From Artemisia argyi (taxonomy: Eukaryota; Streptophyta; Magnoliopsida; Asterales; Asteraceae), in the NCBI GenBank assembly GCA_030686995.1, contig CM060685.1:26670065-26734064 (forward strand): a stretch of 64,000 nt of DNA, in the 5' to 3' direction. The notes beneath the pieces were generated by a model. The model saw only the letters and a list, made by a program, of their open reading frames with translations, did not search any database and had not been told where the DNA came from. The translations under genes were made by a program, and so were the position numbers. This document shows positions 23,093 to 32,636 of this stretch, in pieces; positions within the stretch are counted from its first letter, which is position 1, and the number at the start of each line of letters is the position of its first letter.

Positions 23093-23121
23093 CCCGGCCA
23101 TCGGCCGGGTTATGAAGCTAG
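23093..23121 (+). other. Helitron 3' hairpin and CTAG end
   Basis: Perfect 7 bp stem CCCGGCC/GGCCGGG with ATC loop (23093-23109), 8 bp spacer, CTAG at 23118-23121, host T next. Confidence 0.9.
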
Positions 23122-23850
23122 TAATTGTATAAAAAAGAATGCTCACACATTTCAATGCACTCCGCACTCTAAGTATGGAAATTAATTATGACACCAGTGT
23201 AGAGAAATTTGATGTTACAATCGGCTTTCACACATATGAGTGAACATTTCATAGATTTTTTCACATTTAAAATGAAATGTACCTAACTTGTCACATGTTT
23301 CATTTATATGTAGTAAATTAATTTTTTTTACTAGTTCAAGTACCAAAATTTCAAATTTCGTTAGTTGGGTGTATTATTTTATCTCCACAACCGGTTTTGT
23401 CAAATGGAACAAGTTACCATCCATGTCATTATCTTTTTTGGCCACCTTTTCCATTTACATGTATCTAACCTGTCACATTTTTCATTTATATGTATCTAAC
23501 TTGTCAATCAGTTTTCTTTGGGTTTGAGTGTATCTAGGTATTAATTGTTACATTTATAACTCCATGGAAGGTGATTAGTTATTTACCTGTTTTTCAAACC
23601 CTAGTTTAACTAGGGTTTTCACGTAGTATTGAAGATTAGACGTATTGTTCTTTTTGTTTATTTATGGCTATTTCGATCGCTTGTGTATATGGTAGATTAA
23701 GCTATGTGAGGGGCTATATGATCTAACATGGAGAAAGGTTTTTTGAGTCCTAAATGGAGAGGGAGTTGTAAGGGAGTAAAGGAGAAGCATAGTTTCTCGA
23801 TGCAGAAACTTCCGAGGACAAAAACCATGTTAATGAAACACTTGGTAATC
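23122..23850 (+). repeat. Duplicate of LINE 5' region, right of the Helitron
   Basis: About 730 bp matching 26526-27270 (GCTCACAC..TTTCAATGC; TTTTGTCAAATGGAACAAGT; TGAGGGGCTATATGATCTAA). It holds the LINE 5' untranslated region and the first ~40 codons of ORF1, then stops abruptly at GGTAATC and enters copia sequence. Confidence 0.88.
23728..23847 (+). pseudogene. LINE ORF1 start, truncated by a duplication junction
   Basis: ATG at 23728 opens MEKGFLSPK followed by a basic, Gly/Lys-rich N-terminus typical of plant L1-type ORF1 proteins. It parallels 27152 onward and the MDKGFLYNK start of the minus-strand copy at 59966. After about 40 codons the frame passes into antisense copia sequence at the GTAATC junction. 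Confidence 0.7.
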
Positions 23851-24895
23851 ATGCCATACTCTTGAGAGTAACCTTTAGCAACAAGTCGAGCCTTATATCT
23901 TTCAATGGACCCATCAGATTTGGTTTTTATCTTGTAGACCCAACGAGAGCCAATAGTACGTTTGCCTGCTGGAAAAGGTACCGAGTCCCACGTGTGAGTC
24001 TGATGTAGTGCAGTAAGTTCTTTGGTCATAGCACCTTGCCAAAGTGGATCACAAATAGCTTCCATAGGACACCGGCTCATGTAGACTATGAATAGAAGCA
24101 ACAAAAGAAGCACACGAACTAGAGTAACAAGAATAAACAAAATCATCCTTTTTTAGTGGACTTACTAATACGTGTGGGTCGAACATTTGGAGGAGGAACT
24201 GCTGCAACTTCAGGTAATGATTGGGTAGTTGTGGTAGGGGAATGATTAGCGGTCGATGTAGCCTCGGAAATTATGACTGGTGGTGTTTCAGTAGTGGCGG
24301 TGGTTTCTGGAGGTGATGTTTCAGTAATGGTGTGTTCTAAGGTTGGTTCTGGTATTATGCGTGACATAATAGGTGTAGGTTTTTCAAAGGGATCAATTTT
24401 TATGAGTTATGATTGTGTCAAATTATGTAAACTAGCATGACCAAAATAGTACGGAATGTGCTCTAAAAATTCAACATGTCAAGATACATACAACTTTTGA
24501 CCGATCGGATCATAACAATGATATCCCTTTTGACTAATACCATAACCCAGACACACAAATAAAGTGGATTTCAGAGATAGTTTCGTACGCTCAACATGTG
24601 GTTTTAGAACAAAACAAGTACAACCGAAGATATACAATGATGAATAATCAGGCAAAGTTCCATTCAACTTCTCAAAAGGAGATCAGCCATAATTATTTGC
24701 AGTTGGGATTCTATTAATCACATATGTGGCTATAAGAACCGATTCTCCCTAAAATACACTAGGAACATCAGCGGGCAACAAAAAAGATCTAGTTATCTCA
24801 ACAAGATGACGATGCTTCATTTTAGCAACACCATTTTGTCGAAGAGTGCCCGTACAAGAGGTCTGATATATAGTCCCATTAACCAACGAAATCAT
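23846..24895 (-). pseudogene. copia integrase C-terminal half, linker and RT start, broken
   Basis: Minus-strand order: an integrase core end (GTIYQTSCTGT; QNGVAKMKHRHLVE; ATYVINRIPT), the GKLYVSRHV-type region as YDPIGQKLYVS after FGCTCFVLKPHVERTK, a Ser/Thr/Pro-rich linker (TETPPVIISEATSTANHS), then the RT N-terminus ([31 protein letters not shown]). In-frame stops are present (for example one replacing W in SVF.GES). The last ~450 bp repeats 12118-12572 at an estimated 90-93% identity. It ends at the GTAATC junction with LINE ORF1. Gag and protease are missing. Confidence 0.88.
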
Positions 24896-25494
24896 TAGAA
24901 GTGTATCTAACTACTATAACATGTCTAAAAATATCTGAAACAGCTCATACATGTCTACAAACTTTTGAAACTGCTCAAACAATAATGTACCCGATCTTAA
25001 ATCGCTTTTACAAGTATCCATGCTAACTAATATAGCAAAACCTAACCAATAAGCAACTTAACTAAATATAATCAAACCAATTACCAACCTAAAATATAGC
25101 TACAAAAACCCTAGTCACCCAAGTTAAAAGAACCACGTGAAACCCAATACCAAACAAATTCAAAGAAAGAAGACAACCTCAATCTTTCATAATAAACAAT
25201 TTCTAAAAATGCATTGATGTGAAACCAAAAAGCCAAAGAAACAAATATGTTTCTGATGTATATGTGCTAAACTAAATATATGTCCACCGTCCCACTAAAT
25301 AGGTTATCAAGACTATCATCCAATCAAATAATTGCAAAGAAAACAAAACTTACTAGAATGAACATTGTGGTTACGTGAGTGAAACTCAAACGACGGCAAC
25401 AAAGTCAAACACCAACAAAACTTTTACCGACAAACATATGCAACAAAATAAATTCACATATACAGATTGTTGGCTCTTTATCCATGCAGAAACC
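24896..25494. other. Unassigned segment between copia integrase and 5' LTR
   Basis: Where gag and protease should be, the DNA is A-rich with no frame resembling them. No ends or target duplication were seen, so it may be a deletion-plus-filler or decayed copia sequence. Confidence 0.4.
25482..25494 (-). other. Degraded copia primer binding site
   Basis: Directly after the LTR end (minus strand), TGGATAAAGAGCC matches TGGTATCAGAGCC at 9 of 13 positions, with both ends conserved. This supports 25495-25628 being the 5' LTR. Confidence 0.5.
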
Positions 25495-25628
25495 AAAGAT
25501 GAAACAAACTTGTGTATTATAATTGATAAATAAACTGAGAGAATAAAACGAATATTTATAAGAAAATAAAGGGTAAAACCTTAAAAGTTAAATGAGCCGT
25601 GGGTTTCTTATGGGTTATTATGCTAACA
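25495..25628 (-). repeat. copia 5' LTR (134 bp)
   Basis: On the minus strand it starts TGTTAGCATAATAACCC and ends GGTTTCTGCA, matching 3378-3520 with roughly 12% differences and a few small indels. The flanking GATAG on its right equals that on the far left of the 3' LTR. Confidence 0.75.
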
Positions 25629-25633
25629 GATAG

Positions 25634-25934
25634 ACATCCTCATTGTTAATCTTTAATTCATCTCAATATCTCATGTCATAAGCAACTTTCACGTATACTT
25701 TACTTGCTTCCATTTGCAAATGGTCAAATTAAAACTAGAAGAGCCACATGATATGCATGTGAATGTCTTTTAATCGCTATCAAGTGTAAAAAGATATCTT
25801 TTAAAGTTTTGAATCCGTTTCCCGTGACAAAATATAAAACACGAGAAAGGAAGATATGATGGTTGCTTGCTAGAGATAAGAAAGCTAATTAAACCGCCTA
25901 CAACCCAATCTAACATCATTATTCCAGAAAATTG
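25634..25934. other. Spacer between copia and LINE flank, nothing recognised
   Basis: About 300 bp of ordinary AT-rich sequence without ORF, repeat border or RNA signature. Confidence 0.4.
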
Positions 25935-27151
25935 TTTAATCAACACATTTTTATTTCTACACTTTTAATAGATGTGTAAACGCCTTCCTAAATAATAAAA
26001 AAAAAAAAAAAAAAATGTGTAACCTTTGGTTATTTATTAACATTTAATAATGTGTAAAATTTGATTATAGTGATAAACGAGTGGGGGCACCCCGCACGTT
26101 GCTGAGAGAATGTTGTGTTTAATCTAAAATCGAAATAAAATGATTAAAAAAACTGTTATTAAGGAGTAAATTTGCAAAAGATCGCTAACAGGGGACTAAC
26201 GGTGCTATTTATAGCTAATCTGAGGGACCATTTTTGTAAATTCCTTAGGAAAAAAATTCTGGAAAAAATATGTTTTTGACGGGAAAAGTCCTTAAAATTC
26301 TTGACGCGTTGCATCGTTAGTCCCTGGCGTGTTGCATTGTTAGTCCCCGAATGACCTTGCTTGCAAAGATATTTACACTTTAGGGACTAATTTGTAAACA
26401 TGTACTGTTTCGTTCACTGTAGCTACAGTAAACGGTTCCCATTTTTAGTATATAAGATATAATGTGATTTTTTTTTTTTTTTTTTTTTTTTTTGTGTGTG
26501 TAAAATAATAGATTTTCCACACTTATAATTATATAAAAAAAGAAAGCTCACACCTTTCAATGCGCTCCATACTCTTAAGTGTGGAAATTAATTGTGACAC
26601 TAGTGTAGAGAAATTTGATGTTACAATTGACTTTCACACATATGTGTGAACATTTCAGAGATTTTTTCACATTTAAAAATGAGAATAATCATTTATAAAT
26701 GTACCTAATTTGTTACATTTTTCATTTGTATATAGCGAATTAATTTTTTTTTTACTAGTTCAAGTACCAAACTTTCAAATTTCGTTACTTTGGTGCATTA
26801 TTTTACCTCCACAACCGGTTTTGTCAAATGGAACAAGTTACCATCCATGTCATTATCTTTTTTGCCACTTTTTCCATTTATATGTATCTAACCTGTCACA
26901 TTTTTCATTTATATGTATCTAACTTGTCAATCGGTTTTCTTCGGGTTTAAGTGTATCTAGGTATTAATTGTTGCATTTATAACTCCATGAAAGGTGATTA
27001 GTTATTTGACCTGTTTTTCAAACTCTAGTTTAAATAGGGTTTTACATAGTATTGAAGATTAGGCGTATTGTTCTTTTTGTTCTTTTTTTGGCTATTGTGA
27101 TCGCTTGTGTATAGGATAGATTAAGCTACGTGAGGGGCTATATGATCTAAC
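25935..27151 (+). repeat. LINE flank and 5' region, right copy with empty Helitron site
   Basis: It carries the full left and right parts that the Helitron separates in the other copy; the join CACTTA/TAATTATAT falls at 26525/26526. Private differences include an A-run near 25999, an insertion at ~26078-26457 and a T-run near 26470. The 3' ~600 bp includes repeated TATGTATCTAACTTGTCACA phrases and leads into ORF1. Confidence 0.8.
26078..26457 (-). mobile_element. Possible small Helitron or other insertion
   Basis: This ~380 bp is absent from the paralogous copy at ~12665. On the minus strand it begins TCTTATATACTAAAAATGGG, a typical plant Helitron 5' end after host A. The other end has a hairpin-like GTGCGGGGTGCCCCCAC followed by CTCG rather than CTAG. 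The insertion is clear from the paralogue; the class is a moderate guess. Confidence 0.45.
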
Positions 27152-29214
27152 GTGGAGAAAGGTTTTTTCAGTCCTAAAGGGAGAGGGAGTGGTAAGGGAG
27201 TAAAGGAGAAGCATAGTTTCTCGGTGCCGAAACTCCCAAGGACAAAAACCGTGTTAATGAGGAACTTGGTAATCTTGCTATGACGAATGGAAACAAGAAC
27301 ATGGAGCATACTGTTGTCACTGATCCTGTGGTCAACACGGTAGACAAAGCAGATGGGAAGGTTACTGTTGCAAGTGATAACTTGGGTAAGCATCAAAGCT
27401 TGGTTGCGTCTACATCTGCTAGTAAATCGGATGTCCCTACGGGGACTGTTTTGAATGAATATACAAAACAACCTACATCTGCTAACTCATTTGCTAAGTT
27501 GTTCAAGGGTGAAATGAGCAGGAAAGGACCAAACTTTTGTCCATTACTAACAACGACTAGCAACATGGCAGATGTAGCAATATCGATGGTATCAGTTCAT
27601 GTTATTCATGAAAGGTTTAGTACTACGGTCTATGGCTTCTTTTTTGGGCAAATATGTGGCATACCGGGTAGTCGAGAACTATGTAAAGAATATATGGAGT
27701 AAGTTTGGTTTAGTTAAATGAATGATGAATTCTAAATGTGTGTTCTTCTTCAAGTTTAATTTTAAAGACGGGAAGGATGCAATCCATGAAAATGGTCCGT
27801 GGTTAATCGCAACGTGCCATTAATTCTGAAGAAGTGGTCATTGAATGCGAATATCATGAAGGAGGATGTGTGTAATGTTGCAATTTGGGTTAAGCTTCAT
27901 GATATTCCTATTACCGCATTCATGGAAGATGGTTTAAGTGCTACTGCAACTAAGCTAGGCACCACAATGATGCTTCTACACGTCCACTATGTGCATGGAG
28001 TCGTGGGGTAGGTCTAGTAATGCAAGTGTCATGATTGAGTTGAGAGCCGACACGGAGTTTAAACACTCTCTCGTGGTGGCGATACCAAAATTCGAGGGTG
28101 AGGGGTATACTATACACACTATTCATATTTAGTACGAGTGAACACCTCCAAGATGCTCAAGTTGTAAGGTATTTGGTAAAATTCTTAATGAATGTCCTAA
28201 GACACCTATCTCGGATGTTATTAAAAACACAAAAACGTCAAGCCAACCTATTCATGGGGTTTAGTCTATGCACACTATTCGTATTGAGTACGAGTTGACA
28301 CCTCCAAGATGCTGAAGTTATAAGGTATTTGGTTAAATTCTTAATGAATGTCATAAGAAACCTATCTTGGATGTTATTAAGAACACAAAAACGTCAAGGA
28401 AACCTATTCATGGGGTTTAGTCTATGCACACTATTCGTATTGAGTACGAGTGGACACCTCCAAGATGTTGAAGTTGTAAGGTACTTGGTTAAATTCTTAA
28501 TGAATGTCATAAGAAACCTGTCTTGGATGTTATTAAGAACACAAAAACGTCAAGGAAACCTATTCATGGGGTTTAGATTGGTTCAAAGACTAATTTCGCT
28601 TATCAACCGAAGGCATCAAGGAAACCTAAGGAGATAAATGATAAAAATGATACTACGATTCCTTCTACATCGAACTTGTTTGATTTTTTAAGCTCTATAG
28701 TGGATGTGGTAGATGGAAAGGGTCGTTCGGGTCCTTCTGCTTTGAACTATATTGATGTTTCAAGCCTTATTGTGGAAGTGAAGGAAGGCGAAGCAGAAAA
28801 CATTTGGCTTTTAGTCTGGGTACTACATCTCTGGTTTAAAGGATTAATGAATTTGAAAGTCAAATGCTTGATGCGAAGCTTGTGCTAGTAGACGGTGAAG
28901 GGATGCTGCTACCTTTTCAAAAAGAGACTACTGACAATGTTCGTAATACCGGCAGGGAGGCGGATCATGTTTTAGACGATAGTGATAGTGATGAGGTCGA
29001 AGATGTATACAATGAGACTGCTCATTTCATAGCTAGTGGAGGTGCATATGATGCTAGTTTACTTGAGGATGAAGATTATGATCTATATGACACCTATGAC
29101 CTTGAAGGTTTAACTAAGGAACAACGGGCTTATTGTAAAGCGATGAATATCAATCTTCGTGGTCAGTTTAGACGTTTGTTTCTTATTTCGCGTCTTTATA
29201 GTAGTTGTTTATAA
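27152..29214 (+). pseudogene. LINE (L1-type) ORF1 pseudogene with DUF4283 and zinc-knuckle region
   Basis: Frames in order: VEKGF-type start (ATG changed to GTG); a Ser/Thr-rich stretch; SFAKLFKGE; the DUF4283 region (NMADVAISM, VHVIHERFSTTVYGFF, then NVPLILKKWSLNANIMKEDV, WVKLHDIPITAFMEDGLSAT); the zinc-knuckle stretch (EYEWTPPRC..CKVFG.ILNEC, with CX2CX4HX4C damaged); and an acidic tail (ASGGAYDASLLEDEDYDLYD) with TKEQRAYCKAMNINLRG. Several frameshifts and stops break it. In active L1 elements ORF1p binds element RNA for target-primed reverse transcription. No ORF2 endonuclease/RT follows. Confidence 0.85.
28109..28574 (+). repeat. 156 bp zinc-knuckle segment in three tandem copies
   Basis: CACACTATTC recurs at 28115, 28271 and 28427, exactly 156 bp (52 codons) apart, within copies running CTATRCACACTATTC...ATTCATGGGGTTTAG. 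Each unit codes (with stops) for the same stretch around the C..C..H..C knuckle (TPPRC, CKVFG, ILNEC, DVIKN). Units 2 and 3 are nearly identical; unit 1 is more diverged. Confidence 0.9.
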
Positions 29215-29338
29215 GTTTGGTTTATCTTTCGTACGATATTTTAGTTTGAAGCTCAATTGGTGCGTTTGTTCCCCGTCAATATTACGGGTCTAGATGTGGG
29301 ATTCACCCACATCCTTTGTACTTAAATATTTTTTAGTA

Positions 29339-29736
29339 CTCCCTCCGTCTCATATTTATTGTCCATATTTTTTTTATAGATATCTCAAATTAATTATCCA
29401 CTTTCCATTTTTAGCAATGTTGCAAAAATCGTGAGTTGGTAGTGAAGCGGTTGAAGGCCTTGTAGCGATTAATAACCGATTACAAGGCCGATTACCTTGT
29501 AATCGCCGATTACAATGCCGATTACCTTGTAAAAATCAACAAGGTGAAAGGTCGTGCACCTTGTAATCGCCAATTACAAGGCCGATTTGACCGATTTTTG
29601 CAACATTGATTTTTAGTAAGAAAAAGAGAATCTGGTTGCGGAATATTCTATTTGAGTAGTTGAGAATTATAGTGATCTCACTTTTATTAAACTTTGTAAT
29701 TCTAGTCTTCTGACAATAATTTTGAGACGGAGGGAG
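29339..29736. mobile_element. Stowaway-type MITE interrupted by an hAT MITE
   Basis: TA-flanked termini CTCCCTCCGTCTCATATTTA and the complement of AATTTTGAGACGGAGGGAG fit Stowaway. A 194 bp element with its own target duplication splits it. Confidence 0.88.
29415..29608. mobile_element. hAT-like MITE nested in the Stowaway MITE
   Basis: CAATGTTGCAAAAATCG...CGATTTTTGCAACATTG is a 17 bp perfect terminal inverted repeat flanked by an 8 bp duplication ATTTTTAG (29407-29414 and 29609-29616). The interior repeats CCGATTACAAGGCCGATTAC and its variants. Confidence 0.9.
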
Positions 29737-30617
29737 TAATAAATTTACCATGCGTTGTCCCTTTACAAAAAAAAAATAAAAATAAAAAATAAATGTATCT
29801 AACTTGTCACTTTTTTCATTTATAAATGTATTTAACTTGTCACATTTTTATTTATATGTAGGGAATAAATTGTAATTATCCTAAGTGGATGCCATGTAGG
29901 TAAAAAAAAAATTGAAAAAAAGACATAACCTTGTACTTGTTGAGGCGGTAAAATCTACACCGAAGTGACGAATTCGAAAGTTTATTACTTGAAGCTGCAA
30001 AAAAATTTATTAGCTGCATATAATTTTTTTATAAGTGTGAAAAATCTATTGTTTTACAGATTTTTCACACATATTAATGTAACTAAGTTACACATTAGTA
30101 AGTGCTAATAATGGATAAAATTTTACACACTTTTTAAAAGCATAAAAATGAAAGTGTGTAGATTAGACAAATTTTTGTAATGCATGTAAACAATTGGATT
30201 TTCTCATACCTTGAAATCTTATTTACGTCATAACCAACATTCTAAAACACAGGCTGACCCGGTTGAACCGGTTTAACTTTGGAATCAGGTAGGAAAACCA
30301 AAGCCGGTTAAAAAAATAAACAATAAAAAATAAAACTCGTTGAATTGTCGGTACACCAGTTGAACCGTGAACTGATAGTTCAGCCGGACGATTAAAAACC
30401 GGTTACCGAAAGATTGGTTATAAAACGGGAGTATATAAGACTTATTAATGCATCAACTACTAATGAGTTAAACAAGATTCAGAAAATGAGAAAAGTAATA
30501 AATTCTTTACCCAAGAATTTTAGTAGTTGTATTTTCTTGAATAGAAAGAACGAGATGAGCAAATGACATGTCCCACAATCATATTGAACATTTAGTATGA
30601 TGGGAGTACTAGTTTTC
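29737..30617. other. Upstream region of the CER2-like gene: repeat relics
   Basis: TATGTATCTAACTTGTCACA-like phrases (29790-29860) echo the LINE 5' region. At 30035-30165 a minus-strand relic of the TAATCTACACACTTTCATTT family is seen. At 30236-30440 a cluster of CCGGTT/AACCGG words (GACCCGGTTGAACCGGTTTA) looks like a decayed MITE. No ORF is supported. Confidence 0.45.
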
Positions 30618-30817
30618 GGCGGTAATGTCATTGGCTTTTAAACAAAAGGTCAAGGGTTCATTGTACACCTCGTTGGTGTATAAATTTAAGGGTGACCAGG
30701 GAAGAGTTGAGAACGGTCTTGGGATTAATCTATGTGAAGTGACATACATCTGAGTAAAAAAAACTCGTCCTATCCAGATAACTAACTTGAACATGAAAAA
30801 TTACATCCGTTTACCCT
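30618..30817 (+). mobile_element. SINE-like insertion upstream of the CER2-like gene
   Basis: GAGTACTAGTTTTC (14 bp) is repeated exactly at 30604-30617 and 30818-30831, a target-primed-type duplication. The head carries TTGGCTTTTAAACAAAAGG and GTCAAGGGTTCATTG, close to pol III A and B boxes; an A-run lies at ~30757. Length and structure fit a plant SINE. Confidence 0.75.
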
Positions 30818-30948
30818 GAGTACTAGTTTTCCTCCCAACGGACAACTGACAACATTAAATGTTTACTTCTAAGAATAACAATTACAAAATATATGTGAAG
30901 ACAAATTTGCACTATAATTAGACTATTTGACTTTTGAATCATCTTTGC

Positions 30949-30956
30949 TATATAAA
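30949..30956 (+). promoter_or_regulatory. TATA box of the CER2-like gene
   Basis: TATATAAA, 47 bp before the ATG, implies a leader of only about 20 bases. Sequence and spacing fit a plant core promoter; transcription was not tested. Confidence 0.6.
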
Positions 30957-31002
30957 CACCCATAGGCATGCAAGTTTCTAAAATTATCTACTAAGAAAAA
31001 AA

Positions 31003-32592
31003 ATGGTGTCGTCTGAGGAGCACAACTCCATTTACGACATCAAAATTTCCACAGTTTCTTCCGGGTTTATATCCGGACACAATGCATGTCAAGAGCTAAC
31101 AGAAATGGACCTTGCCATGAAGCTTCACTACCTCCGGTTTGTGTACTACTTCACAACACCGGCATTTGAGGGATTGACCATTATAAACATTAAAGAAACT
31201 ATGTTCAATTGGTTAAACTATGCCTACATTCCATGTGGTCGTTTTAGGAGGTCAGACTCAGGTCGACCTTACATCAAATGCAATGATAGTGGGGTGAGAA
31301 TCATCGAGGCTAAGTGTTGTGTGAGTCTTGATGAATGGCTTGAATCTAAAGATGATTCGCGACACAAGCTTCTTGTTCCTGACCATGTACTTGGCCCGGA
31401 TTTGAACTTCTCGCCATTGGTTATGATTCAGGTTTGCTTAATTGCTAGTCTCTGCTTTTAACTCTCTTAATATAAACAAGGTTTGATGAGTCTTTGACTC
31501 AGATGTACATGGCCTAACCGGGTATCCGTGGCTTCTAACCCTTTCTCTTTTCTGGTGAGGATTGAACCTAATTATCTCTATGCTACCTTGGTGGTCCTAT
31601 TTACTACTTAAACCTAGTTAGTTCAGTGATGCTATCTATTTCCTGCACCTGTTGAATCTGTTAAGATTTACCAAATATCTATTATTAGCAGGCCCGGATT
31701 TAGGCATGTGCAGGCTGTGCGATGGCACAGGGCCCCATTTTTTTAGGGCCTCCGATATCTAGATCTTAATGTTAATAAAAAACTCAGTTTTGGATGTTTT
31801 AATTCTAGTAAGCGATGTTTCTATGAAGGAATGCACTTAAAAAAGTTAGAAACTTATGACTTGAGTCACAGTAGTAAAACAGGGCTCAAAATTTTATTTT
31901 TAACGATGTCAACAATGACGGGGCCTTCCACCGGAGAAGATGACTAAAGTCTTGTTTTAATTTTGTAAATTTCAAGTTTAGCCCTTCTACTTTATAGTTT
32001 GACAAGTAGGCCACGAGTTTAAAGTAATTTGTTTACTACTCCTATCATTTTACTAAAAAGTGAAAAACAACCCAAATATTTACAAAACTGTTTCTTTTTT
32101 ATCTTCACGCATAATTTTAATATGGATTTCATTCTTTGATGTTATAAAACACAATTTGAAGCTATATTATATTTCCTGAAATGCTATTGTTAATCTTTGG
32201 GACTTTGTAGACACTTTTCAAATGTTTTACAAAATTTTAATGGATTCTATTGGGGAAAAAAATACATCCAAATTAAAAAAAAAAAAAATAAATAAAAAAA
32301 AAAATAAATAAAATTGAAAAATCAAAAAAATAAAATCACACAAATTACTGTTGACTTAATTATAGAATCTAATGGCATAAACGCGTAAGCAAATTAAGTT
32401 AAATAACTTTTTAGTATATATTGTTCAAGGGCCTACAACGTAATATGACACAGGGCCCCCGAAATTCATGAGACGGCCCTGATTATTAGAAAGGTCTTTG
32501 AGTAATATATCTATGTTGTCATAACGTACTATATATAGAGATGATGTTATTCCTTGAACCGAATTGTTTTTTGTTTTATCATTTTGAAAGGG

Positions 32593-32636
<44 letters not shown>

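Larger units (their letters stand above)
12713..23121 (+). mobile_element. 10.4 kb Helitron with nested elements and gene-like exons
   Basis: It starts TC (TCTTTACATATATATGAG) after host A and ends with hairpin CCCGGCCATCGGCCGGG, 8 bp, CTAG, then host T. The borders are fixed by a paralogous empty site at 26525/26526: the flanks CACTTA and TAATTGTATAAAA are contiguous there. Insertion between A and T without target duplication is the Helitron rule. It encodes no Rep/helicase, so it is non-autonomous. Inside are a SINE head, a 3.7 kb solo LTR, hAT and Stowaway MITEs, splice-bounded exons and an earlier, degraded 3' terminus. Confidence 0.88.
3378..25628 (-). mobile_element. Old Ty1/copia element, expanded by nested insertions and a tandem duplication
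   Basis: Read on the minus strand: 5' LTR 25628-25495, a degraded tRNA-Met primer site just inside it, integrase and linker (24895-23846), then reverse transcriptase, RNase H, polypurine tract and 3' LTR (12572-10816 and 3520-3378). GATAG flanks both outer ends (3373-3377 and 25629-25633), as expected of a 5 bp target duplication. The LTRs differ at roughly one site in eight, so the element is old. Between the halves lie a gypsy-type element, duplicated LINE sequence and a Helitron. An alternative is two separate copies of one family; the shared GATAG and correct half order argue for one. Confidence 0.65.

Noticed and set aside
28098..28637. Leu-rich repeat-like protein in the frames at 28098 and 28329
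   Set aside because: Wrong frame of the triplicated LINE zinc-knuckle unit; the family peptide is read in another frame.
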